DNA of 64,000 bases from Algoriphagus locisalis (GTDB lineage Bacteria > Bacteroidota > Bacteroidia > Cytophagales > Cyclobacteriaceae), in assembly GCF_900116615.1 (NCBI RefSeq), contig NZ_FPBF01000004.1:1-64000 (forward strand), given 5' to 3'. Shown here piece after piece: positions 40,798 through 50,988 of the stretch. Under the pieces are notes generated by a model. The model was not told the DNA's origin, did not search any database, and saw only the letters and a list, made by a program, of their open reading frames with translations. Position numbers and translations under genes: made by a program. Each line of letters starts with the position of its first letter. Position 1 is the first letter of the stretch.

Positions 40798-43575
40798 TCA
40801 ATCCTTCAAGAAGTCCCTCAGCACGTAATTCAATATCCCTCCATGCTTGTAATAAGCAATCTCTACTTCTGAATCCAAACGGGATTGCACCTGTATTTTC
40901 TTTTCCTGAGCATCAGATGTTACAATAACCTCAAATTTCTGAGAAGGGGTTAATCCTGATTCAATCCCCAGAATACTGAATTCCTCTTTACCAGTTAGCC
41001 CTAGACTTTCGGCATTTTCTCCAGGCATAAACTGAAGTGGAAGTACGCCCATTCCCACCAAATTACTTCGGTGAATACGCTCGTAGCTTTCTGCAATCAC
41101 AGCTTTAATTCCCAGCAAGTTAGTCCCTTTCGCTGCCCAGTCACGGGAAGATCCTGAACCATACTCTTTCCCAGCCAATACTACCAAAGGAACATTAGCA
41201 GCTTGATATTTCTCTGAAGCATCGAATACAGACATTTCTTCGTTGCTAGGAATAAAGGTAGTAAAACCTCCCTCCTGTGTGCTGAGCTGGTTTTTGATTC
41301 GCACATTGGCGAAAGTACCCCGAACCATCACCTCATCATTTCCTCTTCGGGAACCATAAGAATTGAAATCCGGTCGTTCCACTCCTCGTCCGTTCAGGTA
41401 TTTTCCTGCAGGACTGTCTTGCCTGAATGAACCTGCTGGAGATATATGATCTGTAGTAATAGAATCACCCAATTTCAAAAGAACTCTGGCGTTGCTGATG
41501 TTTTTAGGTTCTGGAACATCAACAGAAATCCCTTTGAAGAAAGGAGCTTCCTTGATATAAGTACTGTTATCGTCCCAAGGATAGATTTCTCCTTCGCCCG
41601 ACTGAAGTTCTTTCCAGATATCATTTCCTTCGAAAATTTCTCCGTAGCTCTTTTGGTAATCATCCGGTGTGAGGACTTTTCTTGCTACCTCCGCTATTTC
41701 CTCATTTGTCGGCCAGATATCTTTCATATACACTGGTTCCAAATTTGGGTCATACCCAATTGGCTCATTATATAAATCCACATCCACACGACCCGCAATG
41801 GCATAAACCACTACCAACATCGGCGACATGAGGTAATTCATTTTCACCTGAGGATGCACACGGGCTTCAAAGTTTCTATTTCCTGAAAGCACAGATGCTA
41901 CGACTAGGTCATTGTCTTCAACAGCTTGAGCTATATGTCGTGGAAGTGGTCCTGAATTCCCAATACATGAAGTACAGCCATAGCCTACGGTATGGAATTT
42001 CAGCGCTTCTAAATCTTCCAAAAGCTCTGATTTTTCTAAGTAATCTGTCACCACTTTTGAGCCTGGAGCCAAAGAGGTTTTGACCCAAGGCTTCACATCC
42101 AATCCCAATTCCCGGGCTTTCCTCGCCACCAAACCCGCACCCAGCATTACTGATGGATTGGAAGTATTGGTACAGGAAGTGATCGCAGCGATGACGATAG
42201 AGCCATCATACAGCTCAAACTTGTCATTATGAAGCTTGACAGAAACAGACTTCAGTCCATTCTTGATACGCGTTTTGATCTCTGTTTCCGCAGGTGCTTT
42301 AGCATCTGACTGATCATCCGTCTGCCCTCCTCCTTCTTCTACAAAGCGCGCAACTTCTTCTCTTTTATCAATTGGAATGTACTGTCGTCCATGAACTGAC
42401 TCCAATAACTCACCGAATTTTGGCTTGAAATCCTTCACTAGAATCTTATCCTGAGGACGTTTTGGTCCGGAAACAGTAGATTCCACCGTACCCAAATCCA
42501 GTTCTACCACAGAGCTATACTTAATGAGGTCTTCGTCCTTCCTCCATAGCATATTAGCTTTGCAATAATCCTCCACGAGCTTAATCTGATCTTCGGATCT
42601 ATTGGTTTTGCCCATATAATCCAGTGTACGATCATCAATTGGGAAGTAGGTTACTGTACAACCAAACTCCGGAGACATGTTCGAAATCGTAGCCCGATCC
42701 GGTACAGAAAGGTGATCCAATCCAGGACCATAGACTTCAACAAATTTGCCCACTACGCCATGCTTTCTCAGCAATTCGGTAATGGTCAAAACCATATCAG
42801 TAGCTGTAGTTCCTGCAGGCAGCTTACCGGTAAGCTTCAAGCCCACTACTTCTGGCATAATAAAGTATATAGGCTGCCCAAGAATAGCCGCCTCCGCTTC
42901 TATTCCTCCTACTCCCCATCCTACTACACCTATTCCATTCACCATAGGAGTATGCGAATCCGTACCGACTAGGGTGTCCGGAAACACTAAGCCATCACGT
43001 TTGATCACGCCTTGGGCTAAATACTCTAGATTTACCTGGTGACATATCCCCATCCCTGGAGGCACCACCGAAAAGTTATTAAAAGTCTTTTGCGCCCATT
43101 TTAGGAATTTATAGCGTTCAGAATTCCGCTCGTATTCCTTCTCCACATTTTTCTGATAGCTATAATTGGTACCAAAATAATCCACCTGCACCGAGTGATC
43201 TATGACCAGATCCACTGGAATCAGAGGATTAATGGTACTTGCATCCTTGCCTTTTCTATGGGCCTCAGATCTGAGTGAAGCAATATCCACTACCGCCGGC
43301 ACTCCTGTAAAATCCTGCATCAACACCCTCGCCGGCTTGTAAGGAATATCCTTATCAGATGGCTGGGGAGACCAATTCATCAATGTTTCCAAGTGCTCCT
43401 TGGTAATCGCAAAGTCATCGAAATTTCTTAAGGCATTTTCTAATAAGATCCGGATAGAAAAAGGCAGATGTTTTACTGGATGACCAGCAGCTTCGAGTTT
43501 TTCTAAACTCCAATACGTATGATCGCCTGACGAAGTATTCAGTGTAGATTTAATCTGGTATGGGTCTTGGCTCAT
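40798..43575 (-). CDS. acnA: Aconitate hydratase A
   Basis: The TCA-cycle enzyme converts citrate to isocitrate in the cytoplasm. The protein has 925 residues from ATG at 43575 (MSQDPYQIKSTL). That start fits the AcnA/IRP1 N-terminus; an upstream in-frame ATG at 43611 would add 12 hydrophobic residues not typical of the family. The [4Fe-4S] ligands are Cys468 (ITSCTNTSNP) and Cys534/Cys537 (GYGCTSCIGNSG). The C-terminal swivel domain carries GSSRDWAAKGTNLLG. It is AcnA/IRP type, not AcnB. The gene is monocistronic, divergent from the EEP gene at 43729. Confidence 0.96.
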   Translation of the reverse strand: MSQDPYQIKSTLNTSSGDHTYWSLEKLEAAGHPVKHLPFSIRILLENALRNFDDFAITKEHLETLMNWSPQPSDKDIPYKPARVLMQDFTGVPAVVDIASLRSEAHRKGKDASTINPLIPVDLVIDHSVQVDYFGTNYSYQKNVEKEYERNSERYKFLKWAQKTFNNFSVVPPGMGICHQVNLEYLAQGVIKRDGLVFPDTLVGTDSHTPMVNGIGVVGWGVGGIEAEAAILGQPIYFIMPEVVGLKLTGKLPAGTTATDMVLTITELLRKHGVVGKFVEVYGPGLDHLSVPDRATISNMSPEFGCTVTYFPIDDRTLDYMGKTNRSEDQIKLVEDYCKANMLWRKDEDLIKYSSVVELDLGTVESTVSGPKRPQDKILVKDFKPKFGELLESVHGRQYIPIDKREEVARFVEEGGGQTDDQSDAKAPAETEIKTRIKNGLKSVSVKLHNDKFELYDGSIVIAAITSCTNTSNPSVMLGAGLVARKARELGLDVKPWVKTSLAPGSKVVTDYLEKSELLEDLEALKFHTVGYGCTSCIGNSGPLPRHIAQAVEDNDLVVASVLSGNRNFEARVHPQVKMNYLMSPMLVVVYAIAGRVDVDLYNEPIGYDPNLEPVYMKDIWPTNEEIAEVARKVLTPDDYQKSYGEIFEGNDIWKELQSGEGEIYPWDDNSTYIKEAPFFKGISVDVPEPKNISNARVLLKLGDSITTDHISPAGSFRQDSPAGKYLNGRGVERPDFNSYGSRRGNDEVMVRGTFANVRIKNQLSTQEGGFTTFIPSNEEMSVFDASEKYQAANVPLVVLAGKEYGSGSSRDWAAKGTNLLGIKAVIAESYERIHRSNLVGMGVLPLQFMPGENAESLGLTGKEEFSILGIESGLTPSQKFEVIVTSDAQEKKIQVQSRLDSEVEIAYYKHGGILNYVLRDFLKD

Positions 43576-43728
43576 GATAAAAAGAGGATTAAGTGAAAAA
43601 AAAGGATTCATGCGTATAACCCGATTAGGGCATATGAAATTCCATTAAGTATTAATAGAAGCCCAAAGTCTTGCCAATAATCAGCTTATTTGCACATCTT
43701 TAAGTTAACACAAGAAATCAGAAAATAA

Positions 43729-44787
43729 ATGGGAGAGCTACTCTTAAAAATTTTTAGCACGTTTTTTATCTTCGCCACATTTTTCCCCTTAGTGAAACTG
43801 GATGACTGGTGGGTCAGAATTTTTGATTATCCCAGACTACAGAAACTTGTCATCATCTTGATTCTCTGGATCATTTGGCTCTCAACGCTAGATATGGATA
43901 ACGATGTAGAAGCTTACATTTGGCTGGGACTACTTGGGGTTTGCATCGTCTATTTATTCAGTAAGGTACTGCCATTCACTATCTTGGGAAAGAAAATGAT
44001 CGATACTGTCCCCTTCGATGAGGGGAGTGGAATCCATATTCTTGTGGGCAATGTGTACCAATACAACACGAACTATCAGAAAGCAGTGGATCTGGTCACA
44101 TCAACAAAACCTGATCTGGTTTTTCTGGTGGAAACAGACAAAGCCTGGGAAAATGGAGTATCCAGTATAGAAAAAGACTATGCTTATTGCATCAAAATAC
44201 CACTGGACAATACCTATGGATTGCTTTTTTATTCCAAACTAGAAATCATCAAACAGGAAATTCATCACCTCATCGATGAGGAAATCCCATCACTGGAACT
44301 CGATATAAAGCTTCGAAATGGGGAAATAATTACCGTTTATGCGATCCACCCCACCCCTCCTGTACCGGGCGAAAATACGGAGAGCACAGAGCGAGATGCC
44401 GAAATACTGATGGTTGGCAAAAAGTCCAAGGAAAATAAACGACCGACTCTGGTCATAGGGGATCTCAATGACGTTGCTTGGAGTTATACCACAGAACTAT
44501 TTCTAAAAATTTCTGAAATGGCCGATCCGAGACGTGGACGAGGGCTTTTCAATACTTTTCATGCCAAGGTACCTCTTTTCAGATGGCCACTGGACCATAT
44601 CTTTCTCAGTAAACACTTTGGACTGGCTGGTCTAAAAGTAGAAAAGGGAATTGGCTCGGATCACTTTCCTATTTCCATAAAAGCTGTTTTGACAGTGCAG
44701 AATAATACCGAAACCATGCAGGCAAACGGTGAAGAAAAAGAAGAAGCCAACAAGAAAATAACCAACGGAAAGGAAAAACAGGATTAA
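43729..44787 (+). CDS. Membrane-anchored endonuclease/exonuclease/phosphatase protein
   Basis: The 352-residue protein has three N-terminal membrane helices (about 5-20, 40-55, 63-80). An EEP-fold catalytic domain follows (about 100-325): LVETDKAW (metal Glu), YAIHPTPP (His), VIGDLNDVAW (Asp, Asn) and GSDHFPI (Asp-His pair). This is the layout of YafD-like and related membrane EEP proteins, which act as hydrolases of phosphoester bonds outside the membrane; the substrate is unknown. The C-terminus is a charged Lys/Glu tail. The gene lies 17 bases upstream of an S41 peptidase gene in the same direction and is probably co-transcribed. Confidence 0.88.
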   Translation: MGELLLKIFSTFFIFATFFPLVKLDDWWVRIFDYPRLQKLVIILILWIIWLSTLDMDNDVEAYIWLGLLGVCIVYLFSKVLPFTILGKKMIDTVPFDEGSGIHILVGNVYQYNTNYQKAVDLVTSTKPDLVFLVETDKAWENGVSSIEKDYAYCIKIPLDNTYGLLFYSKLEIIKQEIHHLIDEEIPSLELDIKLRNGEIITVYAIHPTPPVPGENTESTERDAEILMVGKKSKENKRPTLVIGDLNDVAWSYTTELFLKISEMADPRRGRGLFNTFHAKVPLFRWPLDHIFLSKHFGLAGLKVEKGIGSDHFPISIKAVLTVQNNTETMQANGEEKEEANKKITNGKEKQD

Positions 44788-44804
44788 CCTAACGTACAAA
44801 AGCA

Positions 44805-46187
44805 ATGAAGCGAGCGTTTCAATTCATTTCAGCCATCATACTTACGGTCTCCACAGGAGTCGTTGCTAAGTCCCAATCAAGCTATACAGCAAAGGAAGCT
44901 ACTGAGGATTATGAGTTTCTGATCAAACAGATCCAAACCTACAATCCTGCTCTGGAAATTTACAATCCGGATTTTGCAGCAAAATCAAATCCCCTAATCT
45001 CCGCTACTCTCGAAGAAGTTAATGCATTCGACCACTTCAAAACCATCTCGAAAATAGCCGCACTGAGCAATGAAGGCCATTTTTTGCTCGGGAACTGGGA
45101 AGATGAGGTGCATCTGCCTATTGTAGAGGATCGATTGCCTTATTTACCATTTGAGGTTTGGGTGATAGACAAACGGCTTTTTATCAGGCTAGACTTGACT
45201 AATGACGGCTCATTTACTCCTGGAGACGAAATAGTACAGATAAATGGCAAGCCCAGCGAGGAGGTTTTAAATGAACTTTACGAATGCTACCCTTCAGACG
45301 GAGATATAGTCACTTACCAGCGAGAGAAAATAGAATCCAACTTTGCCTGGATGTACACACTTTACATCAGTCAGAATCCGAATTTGGAACTAGAGATCAA
45401 AAAATCAAATGACAGCGCAGTGCGTACCGTCCAAACTGCCGCATTGGTTCGTACGGTGAGATTGGAAAACTACCGGAAAAGATATCCAGATAGAGCTAAT
45501 AGCAACCAGGAGGAGTCCATCCAGGACTTTTACGAACTGAAAATAACTAATGAGCTTGCGACTTTAAAGTTGAAGACTTTTGACTTTAGGTTCATAGAAA
45601 AATATGAGCTTAAAGCACCTGATTTTTATGAGGATATCTTCCAAGAAATACATGAAACCCAGATCTCAACACTCTTGGTGGACCTGAGGGGAAATACAGG
45701 AGGCAGGAATGAATTTGCTGATGAAATGATCCCTTTTATACTACAATCAGAAGGTGATGAGCTGCTGAAAACCACCACTTCTTGGGAGGGAAAAGTGAGA
45801 AAATATGCTTTCCCAAAGAAAGACAAGATTGCTTTCGGTGGCGCAATTTTTCTGCTAGTAGATGGAGAGACTTATTCTGCCGGTGCATCTTTGGCCAGAT
45901 ATCTCAAAGAATATGGCAAGGCAACAGTAATTGGCGAGGAGACTGGAACTAGGTATGAGGGATTCGTGGCTGGGTCCACCCAGGTAGTTACACTTCCTGC
46001 AAGTGGCATTAAGATCGGAATGCCCCGCTACCATATCCAATACCCTGATTCTAAGCAGCAAGAAACACAAAATAGAGGATTGATACCGGACTACACCGTA
46101 TCCAAAAGTTTGGATGATTTGCTGGGTGATTTTGACCCTGTTTGGGATAAAGCGATGTACCTGATCAAAGCAAATAAAAAGCCCTGA
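44805..46187 (+). CDS. S41-family peptidase, secreted
   Basis: The 460-residue protein has a signal peptide (to about residue 24). A helical N-terminal domain contains SNEGHFLL, then a PDZ-like segment (FTPGDEIVQINGKP, 137-150) and the S41 catalytic core with LLVDLRGNTGG (290-300) and probable nucleophile Ser358 in ETYSAGASLARYL. It is only distantly like the S41 enzyme at 31640. The stop codon falls inside the terminator hairpin at 46179. Substrate unknown; probably periplasmic. Confidence 0.88.
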   Translation: MKRAFQFISAIILTVSTGVVAKSQSSYTAKEATEDYEFLIKQIQTYNPALEIYNPDFAAKSNPLISATLEEVNAFDHFKTISKIAALSNEGHFLLGNWEDEVHLPIVEDRLPYLPFEVWVIDKRLFIRLDLTNDGSFTPGDEIVQINGKPSEEVLNELYECYPSDGDIVTYQREKIESNFAWMYTLYISQNPNLELEIKKSNDSAVRTVQTAALVRTVRLENYRKRYPDRANSNQEESIQDFYELKITNELATLKLKTFDFRFIEKYELKAPDFYEDIFQEIHETQISTLLVDLRGNTGGRNEFADEMIPFILQSEGDELLKTTTSWEGKVRKYAFPKKDKIAFGGAIFLLVDGETYSAGASLARYLKEYGKATVIGEETGTRYEGFVAGSTQVVTLPASGIKIGMPRYHIQYPDSKQQETQNRGLIPDYTVSKSLDDLLGDFDPVWDKAMYLIKANKKP

Positions 46188-46202
46188 ATTTCTCCAGGGC
46201 TT
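46179..46202. terminator. Shared terminator between convergent genes
   Basis: The arms AAGCCCTG and CAGGGCTT flank an 8-nt loop. The minus strand continues TTTTTATTTG. It overlaps the S41 stop codon and sits 7 bases past the MCE gene stop, so it serves mainly the Mla-type operon. Confidence 0.75.
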
Positions 46203-46208
46203 GATTTA

Positions 46209-47186
46209 TTAGTTGTTTTCCTTTTCTTCGGCTTTCTGCTTACGTTTGAAGCCTTTGTTGAATGGCCAGGTATATTCCAAGGCTTCCATTCCACGGTTCA
46301 AGTTATAAGTGGCTGAATCTGTATTTTCTAACGTACTTTTCAGCGTTTCAGCAAACTCAGGATCATTCAATAGCATCCCAAGTGAATTATTAGGATCATT
46401 AAACTTGTCCGTGATCGTGCTCAGTTTTCTAGTCATTTCCTCTGAATTGGCTGCTGTTTGCTTGAAGCTTTCCATGGTCTGCTTTAGCTCATTGGCCATA
46501 GTGGTGTCTGTCACTAATTCATTAAAAAGGTTTCCTTCCTGATTCAGTTTACTGGAGAAGCTTTGAAGCTCAGCGATCATTCGGTTGCTGTTTATCGCAG
46601 CTTGATCGAGGTTTTTCACAATAGCGCGGAAATTTTCAGCCAAAAGCGAATCTGTCAACGCAGCTCCAACCATTCCATCTCCTGCAGCAAGTTTGCTCGT
46701 AAGGTTTTTAAGGTTCCCGGTGATTTCCACCAGGTTCTCATTGTTTACCTGAAGCGTTTCCATCATCTGATCGGTATCCAGCGGCATCACAGACTCCAGT
46801 CTGTCACCATCTTCTACCGGTGGTGCCAAGGTAGTTCCGCCATAGATCATAATGATCTTGTTCCCGATCAGACCATCGGAACTGATGGTAGCTTTAGAAT
46901 CCTTTCTGATAAATTCCACCACCTCTTGCTCTACGTTCATCTCTATCTCCACTTGGGAATCACCATAAAAATTGATCTTGCGGACGGTTCCGATTTTCAC
47001 ACCTGAAAACCAGATGTTATTGCCCGTCTGAAGACCTCCGATATCATCGAATACGGCCTTGAGCTGTATGGATTTTACAAACTTTTTCTGCTGGCCACCA
47101 AGTGTCAATACACCTGCAACCAGGATAGCTATGCCTATAAAGACAAATATGCCAACTATGACTGATCTTTTATTTTCCCCTCTCAT
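46209..47186 (-). CDS. MlaD-type MCE lipid-transport protein
   Basis: The 325-residue protein has one N-terminal membrane helix (about 8-27), a single MCE domain (about 38-118; SIQLKAVFDDIGGLQTGNNI, VEIEMNVEQ) and a long helical C-terminal part rich in Asn and Gln. That part probably forms a needle or barrel in the hexamer. MCE proteins carry phospholipids between inner and outer membranes together with the MlaE permease and MlaF ATPase. Its start overlaps the stop of the ATPase gene by 4 bases (ATGA), so translation is coupled. It is the last gene of the operon. Confidence 0.93.
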   Translation of the reverse strand: MRGENKRSVIVGIFVFIGIAILVAGVLTLGGQQKKFVKSIQLKAVFDDIGGLQTGNNIWFSGVKIGTVRKINFYGDSQVEIEMNVEQEVVEFIRKDSKATISSDGLIGNKIIMIYGGTTLAPPVEDGDRLESVMPLDTDQMMETLQVNNENLVEITGNLKNLTSKLAAGDGMVGAALTDSLLAENFRAIVKNLDQAAINSNRMIAELQSFSSKLNQEGNLFNELVTDTTMANELKQTMESFKQTAANSEEMTRKLSTITDKFNDPNNSLGMLLNDPEFAETLKSTLENTDSATYNLNRGMEALEYTWPFNKGFKRKQKAEEKENN

Positions 47187-47935
47187 GAGTTGATGAAATT
47201 ATAATCGTAAAATGATTTTATGCGTTTGTCTTCTGCTTGAGGAAAAACCTCTTCAAAAGTTCCGACAGCGTCAAACTGTCCATCCAATAACACTGCCATA
47301 CGGTCTCCTGTATCTTTGGCACAGGTCAAATCGTGGGTAATGACTATGGATGAAGTATTATATTCTTCCCTTACTTGTTTGATCAAGGTATTGATCTCCC
47401 CACAAGTGATGGGATCCAAACCTGCAGTAGGCTCATCGTAAAGCATTATTTCAGGCTCCAAAATCAGCGTTCGTGCCACTCCTATTCTTTTCTTTTGACC
47501 ACCGGAAAGCTCAGAAGGCATCTGGTTAATTGACTGTGGTAAGCCCACACTATCCAGCAAACCTTCAATCTTCATGGTAATCTCTTTCTTCGTGAGGTTC
47601 TTAATATTTCTAACCAATGGAAACTCCATGTTTTCCCGCACGGTCATACTATCGTAAAGTGCTGAGTTTTGGAAGGAAAACCCGATTCTCAACCGCAATT
47701 CATTCAACTCCCTGGTCTTCAGCTTAGAGACCTCCTTACCCAGCACATGCATGGATCCTGAGTCCTGCTTCAGGAGTCCAACCATGATTTTGATCAAGAC
47801 CGACTTACCGGAACCTGATTTGCCCAAAACCACCAGATTTTCTCCTTTATAAAGATCCAGATCAACACCTTTCAATACATCCAAGTCACCAAAAGACTTC
47901 TCCAATCCACGAATTTCTACAACCTTTTCTTCCAT
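47183..47935 (-). CDS. MlaF-type ABC transporter ATPase
   Basis: The 250-residue ATPase has Walker A GKSGSGKS (38-45), a Q-loop SFQN, signature LSGGQ (143-147), Walker B IMLYDEP (163-169) and the switch His in VITHDL. Close likeness to MlaF shows in the DLDLYKGENLVVLGKSGSGKS start. It powers lipid transport by the MlaE permease. The gap to the permease gene is 2 bases, and the overlap with the MCE gene is 4. Confidence 0.94.
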   Translation of the reverse strand: MEEKVVEIRGLEKSFGDLDVLKGVDLDLYKGENLVVLGKSGSGKSVLIKIMVGLLKQDSGSMHVLGKEVSKLKTRELNELRLRIGFSFQNSALYDSMTVRENMEFPLVRNIKNLTKKEITMKIEGLLDSVGLPQSINQMPSELSGGQKKRIGVARTLILEPEIMLYDEPTAGLDPITCGEINTLIKQVREEYNTSSIVITHDLTCAKDTGDRMAVLLDGQFDAVGTFEEVFPQAEDKRIKSFYDYNFINS

Positions 47936-47937
47936 GA

Positions 47938-48735
47938 TTAAAATGCTCGGATTGCGTTTACAATCTGAAGAACCAGCAGCTCTTCAATAAATATCAGGAA
48001 CATGGCCATGACCACAGCTGCATTTGCCGCCCGGCCTACACCTTCTGTTCCTTTGGATGAATTATACCCCTTGTAGCATCCTACGATGCCTATGGTGAAT
48101 CCAAATAAGATGGACTTCAGAACGGAAGAAATGATATCCAGAAAGGAAATGGATTCGAAGACCTGTACAAAAAAGGTCACCAAACTCACCTTCTCGTTGG
48201 CACTTACGCTGAGAAATGAGCCCATCAAAGCGACAAAATCTGTGTACATCACCAGCATGGGAATCATCAGCGTAGTTGCAATCACCCGGGTTACGACTAG
48301 GAAATTGAAGGGATTGGTAGCCGAAACTTCCATGGCATCAATCTGCTCTGTCACTTTCATAGAGCCGATTTCAGCTCCTATGCTGGATCCAACCTTACCA
48401 GCTGCAATCAAGGCCGTAACCAGTGGCCCCATGGCTCTAACTACAGCAATGGATATCAAGGAAGGCAACCAAGAAGTAGCACCAAATTCAGAGAGTGATG
48501 GTCTGGATTGGTTGGTGAATACGATCCCTACAATAAATCCCGTGAGGGAAATCAAAGGCAAGGATTCCACGCCAATCCTATAGCATTGGTGGATTATCTC
48601 TTTGAATTCGTATGGAGGAACAAAAACTTCTTTAAAGAATCTCCTCACAAAGTTCCAAGCGTCCGCCAAACCGGTAAAAAACTTATCTATTTTCTTTGAA
48701 AGCAGGGGCTTTCTGTCTTCTGCTTTTTCAGTCAT
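47938..48735 (-). CDS. MlaE-type ABC transporter permease
   Basis: The 265-residue inner-membrane permease is of the MlaE/YrbE family: an amphipathic N-terminal helix, then five membrane segments. Conserved parts are SLPLISLTGFIVGIVFTNQS, RAMGPLVTALIAAGKVGSSIGAEIGSM and TEQIDAMEVSATNPFNFLV, shown here only in part. It is the first gene of the three-gene lipid-transport operon. Bacteroidota usually carry just these three, without MlaB or MlaC, as here. Confidence 0.94.
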   Translation of the reverse strand: MTEKAEDRKPLLSKKIDKFFTGLADAWNFVRRFFKEVFVPPYEFKEIIHQCYRIGVESLPLISLTGFIVGIVFTNQSRPSLSEFGATSWLPSLISIAVVRAMGPLVTALIAAGKVGSSIGAEIGSMKVTEQIDAMEVSATNPFNFLVVTRVIATTLMIPMLVMYTDFVALMGSFLSVSANEKVSLVTFFVQVFESISFLDIISSVLKSILFGFTIGIVGCYKGYNSSKGTEGVGRAANAAVVMAMFLIFIEELLVLQIVNAIRAF

Positions 48736-48795
48736 ACATTCTTTCTGATGGCTCGAAATTAATTAAATTATTCAAAAGGATCGTTCTAATATTCC

Positions 48796-49167
48796 TCAAA
48801 GTCCGAGTATTGATCTTAAGTCAGATTCGCTTAGGGGTTTTTCGAAAATATCGCTGATTCTAACATCCGAATTGGCACGGTGTAATTCTTCCTTTTCCAC
48901 TGATCCAGACTGTAAGATTACCTTCGATTTTGAGCTTACTTTTTCTACCTCATCTACAAATTCCCACCCACTCATTTCGGGCAAATTCAAATCCACTAAA
49001 AGCACGTCAACTTGCTCGGTCTTGAGATAGTCCAAAGCCTTGCTTGGCAGATCAAAATATACAAATTCGATTCCCGAATTAATTTTCAATAACCTCTTCT
49101 CTGTTAAAATTTTTTGAATCCTGTCGTCATCGAGTAAAAGAATTCTATGGATCGGTGTTGATAGCAT
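48796..49167 (-). CDS. Receiver-only response regulator
   Basis: The 123-residue protein is a CheY-like receiver alone. The acidic pair is Asp13-Asp14, the phospho-acceptor Asp59 lies in LLVDLNLPEMSGWEF, and the conserved Lys lies in FEKPLSESDL. It has no output domain, so it must act by phosphotransfer or protein contact. No histidine kinase is nearby. It lies 60 bases upstream of the mlaE-type gene in the same direction, but nothing links the two in function. Confidence 0.9.
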   Translation of the reverse strand: MLSTPIHRILLLDDDRIQKILTEKRLLKINSGIEFVYFDLPSKALDYLKTEQVDVLLVDLNLPEMSGWEFVDEVEKVSSKSKVILQSGSVEKEELHRANSDVRISDIFEKPLSESDLRSILGL

Positions 49168-50244
49168 TTAGAAATTAAATAATTGAGGAGTTGAAATAAT
49201 AGTACGAAGATTAAAAAAATCTGACTCAAAATTTAATACCCAAGCCATTACTCTTAAAGCTAATTGGTCTGCCAGCATCGGTTGAGTTCAGTTTACTGCG
49301 GACAATCCCAAAACAAAGGACAATCTCAAACCATAGCTATAGTTAAAATGTGTACAAGGCGAACAGCTTATTTTTAGCCACCACTAAACTTTTTAGGTGT
49401 GCCAAATTACGGTGTAGCTAAATCTATTTTATAACTCAGTAAATCAGCAGGTTAACCCAATCAAAAAAAAGCAAAGCTTACTGACCCTATAGCCCTTCTC
49501 AAAGCATTCAGAAAAACCTCAAATTCAGACCGCTTTCCAGCCACAGTAGATTATTCCGCTACTAAACCTGTCGATTTTACGCTGAAAATTGTATGTTTTC
49601 GGAATTTTTTATCCCTACCACTACTCCCAAATCCTGCTAAAAAAGATAATCTCAAAAAGGATCTGGAAGGCCTTGTTAACTCCTCACCTTTTGAAACCCT
49701 ATGGGAATTTGAAAAGCAATTGAGTAAGAATTCGGGCTAGCTGAATAGGAACGCTAGAGCAAAAATTAAGTAATCCTCTCGCTCAAACCTTTAGCTTTTG
49801 GTTTGTTAAAAGTTCTGAACCACCTCGAAATTTCAAGCATACAGGATATAATATTACACTTGGCTCTTGCTCATTTAGCCCCTGAGATGTCCCAATTTGG
49901 GGATAAGGATCAAAGCAAGAATCACTGAATCCTAGCTTACCGATGCCACAAGAAGAGGACGGAAAACAGCCATTTTTTCTACGATCTCAGCCTTCTAAAT
50001 TCTCTACATTTCTCCCGAAGAAATCATCTCAAACCAGACCCTTTTTTGGACAACAAATTCTGCATAAGAGCCACCTCCAAGAAAGAGAAAAAAGAGGTTA
50101 CTGAAGGCGAAATTTCGATGGGAGTTTAAGAACTTTTTTTCCCTGAGCAAGGAAACTTTTTAGCACCCGGCTCCCCAATTCAAAATCGTAAATTGGATGG
50201 TCTTCGATTAGACTCTTTCCATTGCTGAGCATTACTAATAATTT
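49168..50244. other. 1.1-kb stretch without a convincing gene
   Basis: Two readings stand out but are not called as genes. First, a 94-codon open frame without any ATG (49456-49740, plus strand) reads like coding sequence, for example DPIALLKAFRKTSNSDRFP and DLEGLVNSSPFETLWEFEKQ. Second, a 53-codon frame from ATG 49943 to TGA 50104 contains two PFF motifs (GKQPFF, TRPFF). The N-terminal tails of Bacteroidota DUF4157 (eCIS-core) proteins, as I recall them, repeat such motifs. Both could be gene remnants. No promoter, RNA gene or repeat was recognised. Confidence 0.4.
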
Positions 50245-50958
50245 CTATTTGTTAGTTCTTTTTCGTTTGCCTGTATTGAAACCATAGCCTGCAAAGACTC
50301 CAATAAAACTTCCTCTTGTGACCTCGGTGACAGTTCCTATCTGAGCTTGATCTGATATTAACGGGTTAGTATATCGGTTCATCTCAGTTAGTCCTTGCTG
50401 ATATCTTAGCCCTACCACAAAGTAGTCATCCTTCTTAGTCATGAATTTAGTACCCACATCCATCCTAAAGCCCAGTGCTACCTTATTGGATTGCTCTAGC
50501 AATGATGACCCTGAGGGAGAATTGAACTCATTAGCTGCACCAAGAGAACTGCCGGTAGAAAGTACCAAACCAGGCTGCACAAAGAAATTCTGATTCTTGA
50601 TGCTGAAATTGTATCTGGCCCCTAATGAAAATGACGGGATCACCCTAGGTATCTGCGCTGGACGGGGATAAAACACACCAAAATCAGTGTCAGAAGTATT
50701 AATACCATTTCTAAGAGCATTAGGATAAAAACCAACTTCCGAATACAGTTGCCAACTCCTAGATACGGGAAACAAGACACTTAAGCCAGCATTTGGGCCT
50801 AGTCTAGAGTACGTGGGAACATTTCCGCCATCTACAGAATTTGTGGCTTTTGAGAAGGCACTGGCTGCCCCAGCAGTGATTTCTATGGCAATATTTTCCT
50901 GAGCCATCGACACTGTTGACATCATAAGAAATAGAAAGAATAATAGAAGATTTTTCAT
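50245..50958 (-). CDS. Outer-membrane beta-barrel protein
   Basis: The protein has 237 residues from the ATG at 50958 (KNLLLFFLFLMMSTVSMAQ, a clean signal peptide). An upstream in-frame start at 50991 would overlap the -7 box at 50989-50996 and is rejected. The mature part alternates strands and turns (LYSEVGFYPNALRNG, FSLGARYNFSIKNQNFFVQP, FIGVFAGYGFNTGKR), as in the OmpW/PorT-like eight-strand barrels. Function unknown. It is divergent from the secreted YCII gene. Confidence 0.82.
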   Translation of the reverse strand: MKNLLLFFLFLMMSTVSMAQENIAIEITAGAASAFSKATNSVDGGNVPTYSRLGPNAGLSVLFPVSRSWQLYSEVGFYPNALRNGINTSDTDFGVFYPRPAQIPRVIPSFSLGARYNFSIKNQNFFVQPGLVLSTGSSLGAANEFNSPSGSSLLEQSNKVALGFRMDVGTKFMTKKDDYFVVGLRYQQGLTEMNRYTNPLISDQAQIGTVTEVTRGSFIGVFAGYGFNTGKRKRTNK

Positions 50959-50988
50959 AATTAAAGATCTTAGATTGAACTGATTAAC

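Noticed and set aside
43576..43611. Earlier start for aconitase
   Set aside because: The 12 added residues are hydrophobic and atypical for AcnA.
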